Shown here one piece after another: positions 8,860-17,943 of a stretch of 64,000 bases of DNA. Numbering within the stretch: the first letter of the stretch is position 1; every line of letters starts with the position of its first letter. The position numbers were made by a program, and so were the translations under genes. The notes beneath the pieces were generated by a model. That model was not told the DNA's origin. It made no database searches and worked only from the letters and a program-made list of their open reading frames with translations. This DNA comes from Sulfitobacter sp. D7 (GTDB lineage: Bacteria; Pseudomonadota; Alphaproteobacteria; Rhodobacterales; Rhodobacteraceae): NCBI RefSeq assembly GCF_003611275.1, contig NZ_CP020694.1, positions 3,256,001-3,320,000 of the forward strand, in the 5' to 3' direction.

Positions 8860-10898
8860 CCGGAACCGTGCTTTTCGACCCGCTGATCCCGCTGCCGCTG
8901 TTGATTGGGCTGGCGGTGCTTGCCGCGATTGGCGTTCTGCTGGCGGTGTGGCGTGGCCTGTCGGGCTGGGCACTGCGGGGGCTGGCCGCCGTGGTGGTGC
9001 TCGGCGCATTGGCTGGCCCATCCTATCAAACCGAGGACCGTGCCCCGCTGAGTGACATCGTGCTGCTGTTGGAAGACGAAAGCGCCAGCCAGCGGCTGGC
9101 GGACCGCGCCGACCAGTCCGATACCGCCGCCGAGGCGATGGCCGACCGGATCACCGCGCGCCCGAATACGGAACTGCGCCGCATCACCGTGCCCGACGGG
9201 GCCGAGGACGCGGGCACACGGTTGATGACCACGCTGGCCGACGCGCTGGCCGAAGAGCCGCGCGCGCGGATTGCGGGCATTCTGGCGGTTAGCGATGGCC
9301 GGGTGCATGACGCGGACCTGCCGCTTGACCTGCCCGCGCCGCTGCACCTGCTGCAAACCGGTCGGGCCGCAGATTGGGACCGCCGCCTGACCGTGCGCAA
9401 TGCCCCTGCTTTTGCCATCATCGGGGAGCCGGTGACCCTGACCCTGCGCATCGACGATCTGGGCGCCGCGCCCGAGGACGGGGGGCTGACCCGGCTTGAT
9501 ATCTCTGTCGATGGTGAAGACCCGCAAAGCTTTGACGTTCCCATTGGCCAAGACCTCGAACTGCCCGTCGCCCTGCCCCACGGGGGGCGCAATGTGATCC
9601 GTTTCTCCCTGCCCGAAGCGCCGGGGGAATTGACCGACCGCAACAATGCCGCGCTGATCCAGATGAACGGGGTGCGCGACCGGCTGAGCGTGCTGCTCGT
9701 CTCGGGCGAGCCGCATCCCGGGGGGCGCACGTGGCGCAACCTGCTGAAGTCCGACAGCGCGGTCGATCTGGTGCATTTCACGATTCTGCGCCCGCCCGAC
9801 AAGCAGGACGGCGTGCCGGTGAACGAGTTGTCGCTGATCGCCTTTCCGACGCGCGAATTGTTCATGGACAAGATTGACGACTTTGACCTGATCATCTTTG
9901 ACCGCTACCAGCGGCGTGGCATCCTACCTGCGCTCTACCTCGATAATGTGGCGCAATATGTGCGCAAGGGCGGCGCGGTGCTGGTCGCGGCGGGGCCGGA
10001 TTTCGCCAGTGCCGACAGCCTCTACCGGTCGCCGCTTGGCACGGTGCTGCCTGCCACCCCCACCGCGCGGGTTTTGGACGAAGCCTTCCCCCCCGTCGTG
10101 ACCGACATCGGTCAGCGCCATCCCGTGACCGCCGAACTGCCGGGCAAAGGCGACTGGGGCCGCTGGCTGCGCCAGATCGACGTGACAGCTGAGCGTGGCG
10201 ATGTGGTGATGAGCGGCGCAGACGACCGCCCACTGCTGGTGCTTGACCGCGTCGACGAAGGCCGCGTGGCGCTGCTGGCCTCAGACCATGCGTGGCTGTG
10301 GAACCGGGGCTATGAGGGCGGTGGCCCGCAGTTGGAACTGTTGCGCCGTTTGGCGCATTGGATGATGAAAGAACCCGAGCTTGAGGAAGAGGCGCTGACC
10401 GCCACCGCCCAAGGCCGCACCATGCGCATCACCCGGCGCACCTTGGATGAAACCGTGCCCCCCGTCACCATCACCGCCCCTGATGGCAGCACCACCGAAA
10501 TGCCCCTCGCCCCCGCTGGTCCGGGCCGTTTTGAGGCTGAATTCACGGGCGAAGAGATGGGCCTCTACCGATTGGAAAACGGGGAGGAGGTGACTGTCAT
10601 CGGCCTAGGCCCTGCTGCCCCGCGCGAGTTTATTGAGACGATTGCCAGTGACGCAGCACTGCGCCCAGCCATCGACACCCTGCGCGGTGGCGTGGCACGG
10701 GTGGAAGACGGGCTGCCGCGCCTGCGCGACGTGCGCCTTGGCCGTCCGGCTGCCGGACGCGGCTGGCTGGGGCTGACCCCACGTGGCGCTTATGAGACCC
10801 GCGATGTGCGGCAAACACCGCTGCTGCCGGGCTGGCTGGTGCTGTTGCTTTCGGCCCTGTTCATCATTGCCGCTTGGCTGCGCGAAGGCCGCCGTTAA
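8856..10898 (+). CDS. large membrane protein of the MoxR operon (GATase-like fold)
   Basis: A 680-residue protein that overlaps the previous gene by ATGA. Two N-terminal helices (about 8-30 and 36-52) are followed by a long soluble region and one C-terminal helix (about 655-675). The middle section, LIIFDRYQRRG then VRKGGAVLVAAGPDF near 345-385, resembles the class I glutamine-amidotransferase-like fold of BatA/DUF4159-linked proteins, but no catalytic Cys triad is evident. It probably forms a membrane complex with the preceding protein. The last four bases overlap the convergent nicO gene. Confidence 0.8.
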   Translation: MTGTVLFDPLIPLPLLIGLAVLAAIGVLLAVWRGLSGWALRGLAAVVVLGALAGPSYQTEDRAPLSDIVLLLEDESASQRLADRADQSDTAAEAMADRITARPNTELRRITVPDGAEDAGTRLMTTLADALAEEPRARIAGILAVSDGRVHDADLPLDLPAPLHLLQTGRAADWDRRLTVRNAPAFAIIGEPVTLTLRIDDLGAAPEDGGLTRLDISVDGEDPQSFDVPIGQDLELPVALPHGGRNVIRFSLPEAPGELTDRNNAALIQMNGVRDRLSVLLVSGEPHPGGRTWRNLLKSDSAVDLVHFTILRPPDKQDGVPVNELSLIAFPTRELFMDKIDDFDLIIFDRYQRRGILPALYLDNVAQYVRKGGAVLVAAGPDFASADSLYRSPLGTVLPATPTARVLDEAFPPVVTDIGQRHPVTAELPGKGDWGRWLRQIDVTAERGDVVMSGADDRPLLVLDRVDEGRVALLASDHAWLWNRGYEGGGPQLELLRRLAHWMMKEPELEEEALTATAQGRTMRITRRTLDETVPPVTITAPDGSTTEMPLAPAGPGRFEAEFTGEEMGLYRLENGEEVTVIGLGPAAPREFIETIASDAALRPAIDTLRGGVARVEDGLPRLRDVRLGRPAAGRGWLGLTPRGAYETRDVRQTPLLPGWLVLLLSALFIIAAWLREGRR

Positions 10899-11776
10899 AG
10901 CGCGCGAAGCAGCAGCCCGCCCGCAAGCGTGACGACGATAAGCCCTGCCGTCAGCTCTGCCACCGCCGCGGCCTGTGCCAAGCGCGGCGATCCGGCGAGC
11001 CCACCAAGCACCCCCGCCCGCAACCCCGTGGCGGCAAGCCCGGTGGCGATGGTGATCAACCCGGTGCCAAGGGCCATGGCAAAAGCGCCCAAAACACCGA
11101 CACCGCCAATGCCCATATGCCAAGTGATCACCAGCACAAAAAGCGCCCCGGTGCAGGGACGGATGGCGATCCCAGCAATCAAAAGCAGCGCATCGCGCAG
11201 GCTGCCCGCCTGCTGGACCTGCGCCAAGCTTGGCCCATGGGCATGACCGCAATGGCCGCAAACTTCTTCGCTATGCGCCGCCTCCTTTTGCCGCGCATGA
11301 CGCAGCCCGCGCCAGATCAGCCAAAGCCCGATAAGGGCAATTGCGCCGTAGCTTGCCGGGGCCATGATGTCTTCGGTCACGCCCACCAGAGCCTCACGGC
11401 CAAGGCCCAAAAGCAGGATCCCCGCATAGACCAAGACCACCGCCGTCACCGCTTGGCCAAGCGAGGCGGCCAGAGCGATTAGCGACAGCCGCAGCATCGG
11501 CACAGAGCGCGCCAGCCCATAGCCGCCAATCACGATCTTGCCATGCCCCGGCCCTGCAGCATGCACCACGCCGTAGGCAAAAGACGCCAGCAGCACCGTC
11601 CAGAACGCCGCGGTATCGCCCCCCCGCGTGGCGCGCAGCCCGCTGGCGATGCTGTTTTGAAACCCGCGTTGCTGCCCTGCCGCCCAATGGGCAAGGGCGT
11701 TAAAGCCCCCCGTCCACCACAGCGCCGCCAGCGCCAGCAGGGTCGCCAATGCGGCCAGCGCTATGATGCGTCGCAT
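10895..11776 (-). CDS. NicO-family nickel/cobalt transporter
   Basis: A 293-residue polytopic membrane protein. The NicO/RcnA hallmark HAAGPGHGK lies at about residues 72-80, and a cytoplasmic Cys/His loop, CGHCGHAHG, lies near the middle. Other helices include IRPCTGALFVLVITW. The family moves Ni2+ or Co2+, usually outward. The gene overlaps the end of the DUF1007 gene by 16 bases, so the two are co-translated. Whether it serves the cobalt locus 10 kb away cannot be told from sequence. Confidence 0.88.
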   Translation of the reverse strand: MRRIIALAALATLLALAALWWTGGFNALAHWAAGQQRGFQNSIASGLRATRGGDTAAFWTVLLASFAYGVVHAAGPGHGKIVIGGYGLARSVPMLRLSLIALAASLGQAVTAVVLVYAGILLLGLGREALVGVTEDIMAPASYGAIALIGLWLIWRGLRHARQKEAAHSEEVCGHCGHAHGPSLAQVQQAGSLRDALLLIAGIAIRPCTGALFVLVITWHMGIGGVGVLGAFAMALGTGLITIATGLAATGLRAGVLGGLAGSPRLAQAAAVAELTAGLIVVTLAGGLLLRAL

Positions 11777-12411
11777 GTGATCACCACCTCATTGGCCAAG
11801 GCTTCGCCAATTTCAGGCAGGCCGACATCGTTCGGATCGGTATTCGCGTCCAAGGCGCTCAGATCCTGCTGAAGTTCGCGCAGATCGGCGTTCATCTCTG
11901 GCATCTTGACCCGCGCGCGACAGGCGTCATCGCCTTGCACGGTCACCTTCTGAGTCACCTCATAGGCAGTGTAATAGGTCGGGTCATAGGGTTTAATGAC
12001 TAGCCCATTCGCGTCAGGCGCATCGCCCTCGACCGCCCGCAGATGGCTGGTGATGATCCGGCCCTCGGAAAAGGTCGTCGCCACCTCTTGCGGACTGGAG
12101 AGCGCGATCTCTTCACCGCCGTTCAGCAAGACCGTATCGCCGTTGAACCCTTCAACCCAACGCATGTCGAACCCGTTGAGAGAGGCGACTTCCGCCTCGG
12201 TCAGCACGCTATCGTAATCGGGGTCGAGGCCGCGATCCTCGGTCACCAACAGAGAATAGAATTCGTCATAGGCCCATGTGATCCGCAGATGGGTCAAGCG
12301 CCCCTCGGCATCGAGGATCACCTCAAAACCGGTATCGACAAAGATATGCGGATGCGCGCCAAGCGGTGTGGCGCAGGCAAGTAGGGCGGCGGTAACAAGC
12401 GGGTATTTCAT
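11761..12411 (-). CDS. DUF1007 family periplasmic protein
   Basis: A 216-residue protein with a signal peptide (MKYPLVTAALLACATPLGA) followed by HPHIFVDTGFEV, the DUF1007 opening motif whose His residues may bind metal. The D/E-rich LDPDYDSVLTEAEV segment is also typical. DUF1007 proteins are commonly encoded beside NicO transporters, as here, and are thought to be their periplasmic partners. The ATG at 12411 is chosen because it places the signal peptide at the very start; a longer in-frame ORF exists but adds a poor leader. Confidence 0.85.
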   Translation of the reverse strand: MKYPLVTAALLACATPLGAHPHIFVDTGFEVILDAEGRLTHLRITWAYDEFYSLLVTEDRGLDPDYDSVLTEAEVASLNGFDMRWVEGFNGDTVLLNGGEEIALSSPQEVATTFSEGRIITSHLRAVEGDAPDANGLVIKPYDPTYYTAYEVTQKVTVQGDDACRARVKMPEMNADLRELQQDLSALDANTDPNDVGLPEIGEALANEVVITCDAS

Positions 12412-12501
12412 GGCGCTAGGTCTACCCCCCTTCGCCATGCGCGGCAATTGCCCGGCGGGTGGCATATGGCGGGATCGCGCGCATTGCCCCCCGCCCCCAG
12501 A

Positions 12502-13281
12502 TCAGCTCGACGGATAGGGCCGGACAAAGACCGGACGCTCGGGCGTCGAGGCATCGGGCTGGTAGGCATAGCCGCCGCTGTCGAAATCCCGCAGCCCTTC
12601 GGGATCATTCACCCGGTGCTGCACGATATACCGCGCCATGGCGCCGCGCGCTTTCTTGGCAAAAAAGCTAACGATTTTTGGCCCTTTACCGTCGCCCTTG
12701 TCTTCCATGAACTGCGGGGTGATCACGCGCAATTTCAGCGCTTTGAGGTCGACTGCGCCAAAGTATTCTTGGCTGGCGCAGTTCACCAGAACATCGCTGC
12801 CGGTGGCCTCGGCCTGCGCGTTCAGCGCCTTTGACAGGCTGTCGCGCCAATAGTCATAGAGGTTACCACCGCGCCGGGTTTTCAGCTTGCTGCCCATCTC
12901 CAACCGGTAGGCTTGGATCGCGTCGAGCGGGCGCAGCACGCCGTAAAGCCCCGACAAGATGCGCAGGTGCTCTTGGGCATAGGTCATCTCATCGGCATCA
13001 AGGCTCGTGGCCTCCAACCCCTGATAGGTGTCACCGGCAAATGCCAGCGCGGCGGGGCGGGTGGTGTCGGCACTGGGCTCGGCTTCGAACGCCTGAAACC
13101 GGTCGCGGTTGAGCCGCGCCAGGTCGTCGCTCAGCCCCATCAGGTCTTTGAGGTTGCCCAAGGTGAGATTACGCGCCGTGGTCGCGAGCCGCACAGCGTC
13201 TTCCTGAAAATCAGGCTGGGTAACCGCGACATCGCGTTCGGCCCAATCGAGGCGTTTGGCGGGGGAAATAACGACGAGCAT
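12502..13281 (-). CDS. yaaA: peroxide stress protein YaaA (DUF328)
   Basis: A 259-residue member of the YaaA/UPF0246 family, DNA-binding proteins reported to limit free iron and oxidative damage. It opens with MLVVISPAKRLDW and carries the conserved ILSGLYGVLRPLD, MGSKLKT and FFAKKARGAMARYI blocks in the expected order. Length is normal. It is followed 30 bases upstream by recQ on the same strand, and both may share a transcript. Confidence 0.95.
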   Translation of the reverse strand: MLVVISPAKRLDWAERDVAVTQPDFQEDAVRLATTARNLTLGNLKDLMGLSDDLARLNRDRFQAFEAEPSADTTRPAALAFAGDTYQGLEATSLDADEMTYAQEHLRILSGLYGVLRPLDAIQAYRLEMGSKLKTRRGGNLYDYWRDSLSKALNAQAEATGSDVLVNCASQEYFGAVDLKALKLRVITPQFMEDKGDGKGPKIVSFFAKKARGAMARYIVQHRVNDPEGLRDFDSGGYAYQPDASTPERPVFVRPYPSS

Positions 13282-13311
13282 GGCAGTCTCCTTGGGGCGT
13301 GTCGGGGTGAT

Positions 13312-15357
13312 TTAGCCCGCGTCGCGAAGAACGTCCAGAAAAGCGGGGCCAAAGCGTTCGGCGCGTTTGTCGCCGAGCAAGCGTTCAATCGCGGAGCTGT
13401 CGGCGCTGCGCAGCTGCGCCACCTTGGCCAGCATTGCAGCAGAGCAGCTCAGCGGCTTGTCGGTGCCCTGCTCGCCGCGCGCCAGATCGGCCTGCACCTG
13501 CAACAACTGGTCATAGACATTGCCCGCCTCGCGGCCCGCCAGTTTGCGCCGGGCCTTATGCATCGGCTGCGCTTCGCCGTTGATGACCTCAAGGAAAGCG
13601 GCGCCGTAGTTTTCCAGCTTTTTCGCGCCCACGCCGCCGATCCGGGCCATGGCATCTAGGTTTTGCGGGCGCGCCTCGGCCATCTCGATCAGGGTGCGGT
13701 CGGTGAAGATGATATAGGCAGGCACGCGCGCCGCCTCGGCCAATGCGCGGCGCTTGGCCTTGAGCGCCGATAGCAGCGGCGCGTCTTCATCGCTGACCAT
13801 CGCCTTGACCGCGGGTCGGCGATTGGCCCCTGCAGCCTTGATCGTATCCCGCCGCAGGTTGATCGACGCCTCACCGCGCAGGATCGGCAGGGCGGCATCA
13901 GTCATGCGCAGCGCGCCGTGGCGTTCGGCATCAGGGCGCACAAGGTCATGGCCCATCATCTGACGGAACACCGCCTGCCATTCATTGCGGCTGTATTCGC
14001 CGCCGACGCCGTAAGTGGGCAGGGACTGATGGCCGCGCTGGCGGACCTTGTCGGTCTCGTTGCCCAAAAGGATGTCGATCAGATGCCCCGCGCCGAACCA
14101 TTCATCAGTGCGCAACATGGCCGAGAGCGCCTTGCGCACTGCCGTGGTGCCATCGAACACATCCGCGGGCGTATCACAGAGGTCGCAGCGTCCGCAGGTG
14201 ATTTCGGTCTCGTCAAAATAGCCCAGCAAGGTCTGGCGACGACACTCCAGCGCCTCGGCCAAACCGAGCAGAGCGTTGAGCCGCCCGTGATCGGCGGCGC
14301 GGCGTTCGGGCGGGGCCAGCCCCTCGTCGATCTGACTGCGGCGCAGGCGGATGTCATCGGGGCCAAAGAGGGTCAGGGTTTCAGCCGGGGCCCCGTCACG
14401 CCCGGCGCGGCCAATCTCCTGATAATAGGCCTCGATCGATTTCGGCAGGTCCGCATGGGCGACCCAACGGATGTCCGGTTTGTCGACCCCCATGCCAAAA
14501 GCCACCGTGGCGCAGACGATCAACCCGTCCTCTTGTTGGAACCGACGCTCGGCGATGCGGCGGTCTTCGGCCTCCATCCCGCCATGGTAATGGAGCGCCA
14601 TTTGCCCCTGATCGCGCAGCGCCTTGGCCAGCCCTTCGGTCTTGGCCCGCGTGCCGCAATAGACGATGCCGGACTGGCCCTTGCGCGCGGCGGCGAAGTT
14701 CAAGATTTGATCGCGTGGTTTATTCTTGGCGGCAAAGGCGAGGTGGATGTTGGGCCGGTCAAAGCCGCGCAGAAAGGCACGCGGGGGCGTGCCGTCGAAA
14801 AGTTTCTCGACGATCTCAACCTGCGTTTCGGCGTCCGCCGTGGCGGTGAAGGCGGCCAAGGGCACATTCAACGTGCGGCGCAATTCACCGATGCGCAGGT
14901 AATCGGGGCGGAAATCATGACCCCACTGGCTGACGCAATGCGCCTCGTCTACGGCGATGAGATTGACGCCAACGCGCCGCAACATGCCCATGGCCGAGCC
15001 TGCGGCCAGCCGCTCCGGCGCCATATAGAGCAGTTTGAGGGTGCCTGCCTCCAACGCCTCCCAAACCGCGTCGGTCTCCTCAGACGTGTTGCCCGAGGTC
15101 AGCGCGCCCGCCGCGACGCCCGCTTCTTGCAGGCTGCGCACCTGATCGCGCATCAGGGCGATGAGCGGGCTGATGACCACCGTCACCCCCTCGCGCATCA
15201 GCGCAGGGAGTTGGAAACATAAGGACTTGCCGCCGCCCGTGGGCATGATGGCAAGCACGTTCTCGCCCTCGGTCACGGCCTCCACAATCTCTTGCTGGCC
15301 GGGGCGGAACCCGTCGAAACCGAATACATCACGAAGAAGCGTGGCAGCGCCTGTCAT
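13312..15357 (-). CDS. recQ: ATP-dependent DNA helicase RecQ
   Basis: A 681-residue RecQ helicase. The superfamily 2 motifs are complete: FRPGQQEIVEAV (motif 0), MPTGGGKS with Lys44 (Walker A), AVDEAHCVSQWGHDFRPDY (DEAH box and aromatic loop), and QEIGRAGRDG (motif VI). The RQC zinc site is CGRCDLC, and an HRDC domain ends the protein (ALKAKRRALAEAARVPAY onward). It unwinds recombination and repair intermediates. A GTCTGC/GCAGAC inverted repeat lies about 18 bases upstream of the start. Confidence 0.96.
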   Translation of the reverse strand: MTGAATLLRDVFGFDGFRPGQQEIVEAVTEGENVLAIMPTGGGKSLCFQLPALMREGVTVVISPLIALMRDQVRSLQEAGVAAGALTSGNTSEETDAVWEALEAGTLKLLYMAPERLAAGSAMGMLRRVGVNLIAVDEAHCVSQWGHDFRPDYLRIGELRRTLNVPLAAFTATADAETQVEIVEKLFDGTPPRAFLRGFDRPNIHLAFAAKNKPRDQILNFAAARKGQSGIVYCGTRAKTEGLAKALRDQGQMALHYHGGMEAEDRRIAERRFQQEDGLIVCATVAFGMGVDKPDIRWVAHADLPKSIEAYYQEIGRAGRDGAPAETLTLFGPDDIRLRRSQIDEGLAPPERRAADHGRLNALLGLAEALECRRQTLLGYFDETEITCGRCDLCDTPADVFDGTTAVRKALSAMLRTDEWFGAGHLIDILLGNETDKVRQRGHQSLPTYGVGGEYSRNEWQAVFRQMMGHDLVRPDAERHGALRMTDAALPILRGEASINLRRDTIKAAGANRRPAVKAMVSDEDAPLLSALKAKRRALAEAARVPAYIIFTDRTLIEMAEARPQNLDAMARIGGVGAKKLENYGAAFLEVINGEAQPMHKARRKLAGREAGNVYDQLLQVQADLARGEQGTDKPLSCSAAMLAKVAQLRSADSSAIERLLGDKRAERFGPAFLDVLRDAG

Positions 15358-15466
15358 GGAGAACCTGTAAGATTGTCTGCTCTTTTTATGCAGACTCCCA
15401 CACTAACAAACCGTGAACAAGGCCAGATGCACGCGACATGGGCGCGCGGACCGGGCTTGGCACGGT

Positions 15467-15754
15467 TCAGTAGAAGGCCGCGGCGTTGTTTGTCAGCACG
15501 ATCCGCGCGATGGCCACGACGATCAGCACGATCAATGGTGCCAGATCCAAACCACCCATCGGCGGGATCACATTGCGCACGCGGCTATACACCGGCTCTA
15601 GAATCCGGTTCAGCCCGTCCCAGATTTGCGCAACCAAGGGCTGGCGCAGGTTCAGCACCTGAAAATTGATCAACCAAGACATGATGACATGGGCGATGAC
15701 GATGAACCAAACGATGTTCAAAAGCAGCATCAGGATTTGGAACAGTGACGTCAT
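15467..15754 (-). CDS. YggT family membrane protein
   Basis: A 95-residue integral membrane protein with two hydrophobic hairpins (about 4-28 and 68-90). The central WDGLNRILEPVYSRVRNVIPP followed by GGLDLAPL is the YggT signature. The family is linked to cell envelope or division-associated functions, without a defined activity. It is transcribed alone here, between recQ and a divergent thioesterase gene. Confidence 0.92.
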   Translation of the reverse strand: MTSLFQILMLLLNIVWFIVIAHVIMSWLINFQVLNLRQPLVAQIWDGLNRILEPVYSRVRNVIPPMGGLDLAPLIVLIVVAIARIVLTNNAAAFY

Positions 15755-15886
15755 GGAATATCCCCTTGGTTTGACGAAGGACAGTTAAGCGCCCCGTCCA
15801 CAAAGGGCAAGAGTGCCGCGACGTATATGCTTGACCGCGCAGCGCTTCCGCCGCAGATCGGCACCGTCACGACAAAGGAAAGCCCC

Positions 15887-16465
15887 ATGTTCCCGATCAT
15901 CCGCATGGCCAAAGACGTCATCGTCGCCGCGCGGCAGGCGCCGCTGGAAAACCTGACCGACACCCATGTCAGCCACCACATCTGCTGGCCGCATGACCTC
16001 GATATCTGGATGGAGCTGAACAACGGGCGGGCGCTGTCGCTGTATGATCTGGGCCGCACCGCCATGGCGCAGCGTGCCGGGTTGATTGCGCTGCTTCGCC
16101 AAAACAAATGGGCAATCACAATCGCAGGCTCCAGCACCCGGTTCCGCCGCCGCATCCGCATGTTTGAGAAGTTCGAGATGCGCAGCCGAACTCTGTGCTG
16201 GGATGACAAGTTCATCTATCTGGAACAATCCATGTGGAAGAAGAACGGCGAATGCGCGAGCCATGTGCTCTACCGCTCTGCCGTGACCGATCGTAACGGG
16301 TTGATCCCGCCGGAAAAGGTGCTGCGCGCCATGGGGCGGCAGCAACCTTCGCCCGAGGTGCCCGGCTGGGTGGCCGAATGGATCCGTGCCGACAGCCACC
16401 GCCCGTGGCCGCCGATGCAAGACGGCGCGCCCGTGCCCGAAGCTGCACCGCACCTTTCCGCCTGA
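15887..16465 (+). CDS. hotdog-fold thioesterase (acyl-CoA thioesterase-like)
   Basis: A 192-residue single-domain hotdog protein. The ELNNGRALSLYDLGR segment near residue 45 aligns with the active-site helix of 4HBT/THEM6-like thioesterases, and FEMRSRTLCWDDKFIYLEQ forms the long beta strands. The ATG at 15887 follows AAAGGAA at good spacing and is preferred to the upstream ATG at 15827, which adds 20 unrelated residues. The substrate is not predictable. Confidence 0.83.
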   Translation: MFPIIRMAKDVIVAARQAPLENLTDTHVSHHICWPHDLDIWMELNNGRALSLYDLGRTAMAQRAGLIALLRQNKWAITIAGSSTRFRRRIRMFEKFEMRSRTLCWDDKFIYLEQSMWKKNGECASHVLYRSAVTDRNGLIPPEKVLRAMGRQQPSPEVPGWVAEWIRADSHRPWPPMQDGAPVPEAAPHLSA

Positions 16466-16569
16466 CCCGACCGGCAGCCCAACGTTTCAACCCCGCCACG
16501 ACTGGCGCTTGCGCCTTGCGCCGCGCCCTGCTCTAACTTGGAAAAGAGCAGGCCGCGAAGGGGCGCAAC

Positions 16570-17943
16570 ATGGCACAGACAGGCGGGCGCAAGCGCATCT
16601 GGGGATGGTACTTTTTCGACTGGGCCAGCCAGCCTTACAACACCCTGCTGCTGACCTTTATCTTTGGCCCCTATTTCGCCCAAACCGCGACCAACGCGCT
16701 GGTCGACGGCGGGATGGAGCTTTCCGCCGCGAAAGCCCAAGCGCAGGCCTATTGGGGCTATGGTCTGGCGCTGGCCGGGATCGCGATTGCCATACTGGCG
16801 CCGATCTTGGGCGCGGTGGCAGATTCCTCGGGCCGTCGGATGCCATGGATCTGGCTGTTTTCGGCGATGTATGTGATCGGCGCAGCCGCCCTGTGGTGGA
16901 CAGCCCCGGCGGATTTCTCTCTGCTTTGGGCATTGTTCTTTTTCGGCATCGGCTTGGTCGGGATGGAATTCGCCACGATCTTTACCAATGCCTATCTGCC
17001 CGAGTTGCACCCCGACCCGGGTGAACGCGGGCGCATCTCTGGCGATGGCTGGGCCTTTGGCTATGCGGGCGGGGTGCTGGCGCTGATCGCGATGATCGCC
17101 CTGTTTCAAAGTGGCGCGAACGGGCGCACCATGGCGGGGCTGACGCCGCTGTTCGGGCTGGACCCGGCGACCAAGGCCGACACCCGCATTGTCGGGCCGC
17201 TTGCGGCGATCTGGTACGCCGTTTTCATGATCCCCTTCTTCCTCTATGTGCGCGACACGCCGAAACCCGGAGCGCAACGCTACCGCGTGGGTGCGGGTCT
17301 GTCGGATCTGGCGCGCACCCTACGGGGCCTGCCAAAGCATCCCTCGCTGCTGGCCTATCTCGGCTCTTCGATGTTCTACCGTGACGCGCTGAATGGCATG
17401 TATACCTTCGGCGGGGTCTATGCGCTTGGCGTGCTGGATTGGTCGATCCAAGAGATCGGCATCTTTGGCATCCTTGCCGCTATCTCGGGCGCGGTGTTCT
17501 GCGTGCTGGGCGGGCGGATCGACCGGCGCATCGGGCCGATGCCGGTGATCGTGGCCTGCTGCATCATCCTTGTGGCGACTGCCTGTTTGATCATCTCGTT
17601 GGGGCCGAATTCTGTCATGGGCGTTTCTTTGCCTGAGGGGTCTGCCCTGCCGGATATCCTCTTCTACGTCGCTGGTGCCTCTATCGGGGCGGCGGGCGGT
17701 GCGCTACAGGCATCCTCGCGTAACATGCTGACACGACAAGGAAACCCCGAGCGTATGACCGAGGCTTTTGGCCTTTACGCGCTGTCGGGCAAGGCGACCT
17801 CGTTCCTCGCCCCGGCGCTGATTGCCTTGGCCAGTGACCTCACCGGCAGCCAGCGGCTGGGCATCACGCCCGTCGTGGGGCTTTTCATCGTCGGTTTGAT
17901 CCTGTTAGCGTGGGTCAAACCCAAGGGAGATTTCGCCACATGA
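16570..17943 (+). CDS. UMF1 family MFS transporter
   Basis: A 457-residue major-facilitator protein with about 12 hydrophobic helices. The start, WGWYFFDWASQPYNTLLLTF, and the later TFGGVYALGVLDWSIQEIG are typical of the UMF1/Atg22-like branch. The substrate is unknown; relatives are thought to export amino acids or peptides. The gene overlaps mepA by ATGA, so the transporter and a murein hydrolase are co-translated, which hints at handling of wall-derived products. Confidence 0.92.
   Translation: MAQTGGRKRIWGWYFFDWASQPYNTLLLTFIFGPYFAQTATNALVDGGMELSAAKAQAQAYWGYGLALAGIAIAILAPILGAVADSSGRRMPWIWLFSAMYVIGAAALWWTAPADFSLLWALFFFGIGLVGMEFATIFTNAYLPELHPDPGERGRISGDGWAFGYAGGVLALIAMIALFQSGANGRTMAGLTPLFGLDPATKADTRIVGPLAAIWYAVFMIPFFLYVRDTPKPGAQRYRVGAGLSDLARTLRGLPKHPSLLAYLGSSMFYRDALNGMYTFGGVYALGVLDWSIQEIGIFGILAAISGAVFCVLGGRIDRRIGPMPVIVACCIILVATACLIISLGPNSVMGVSLPEGSALPDILFYVAGASIGAAGGALQASSRNMLTRQGNPERMTEAFGLYALSGKATSFLAPALIALASDLTGSQRLGITPVVGLFIVGLILLAWVKPKGDFAT

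Noticed and set aside
15375..15395. GTCTGC/GCAGAC inverted repeat upstream of recQ
   Set aside because: It does not match the alphaproteobacterial LexA box pattern, the loop is nine bases, and nothing else supports an operator.
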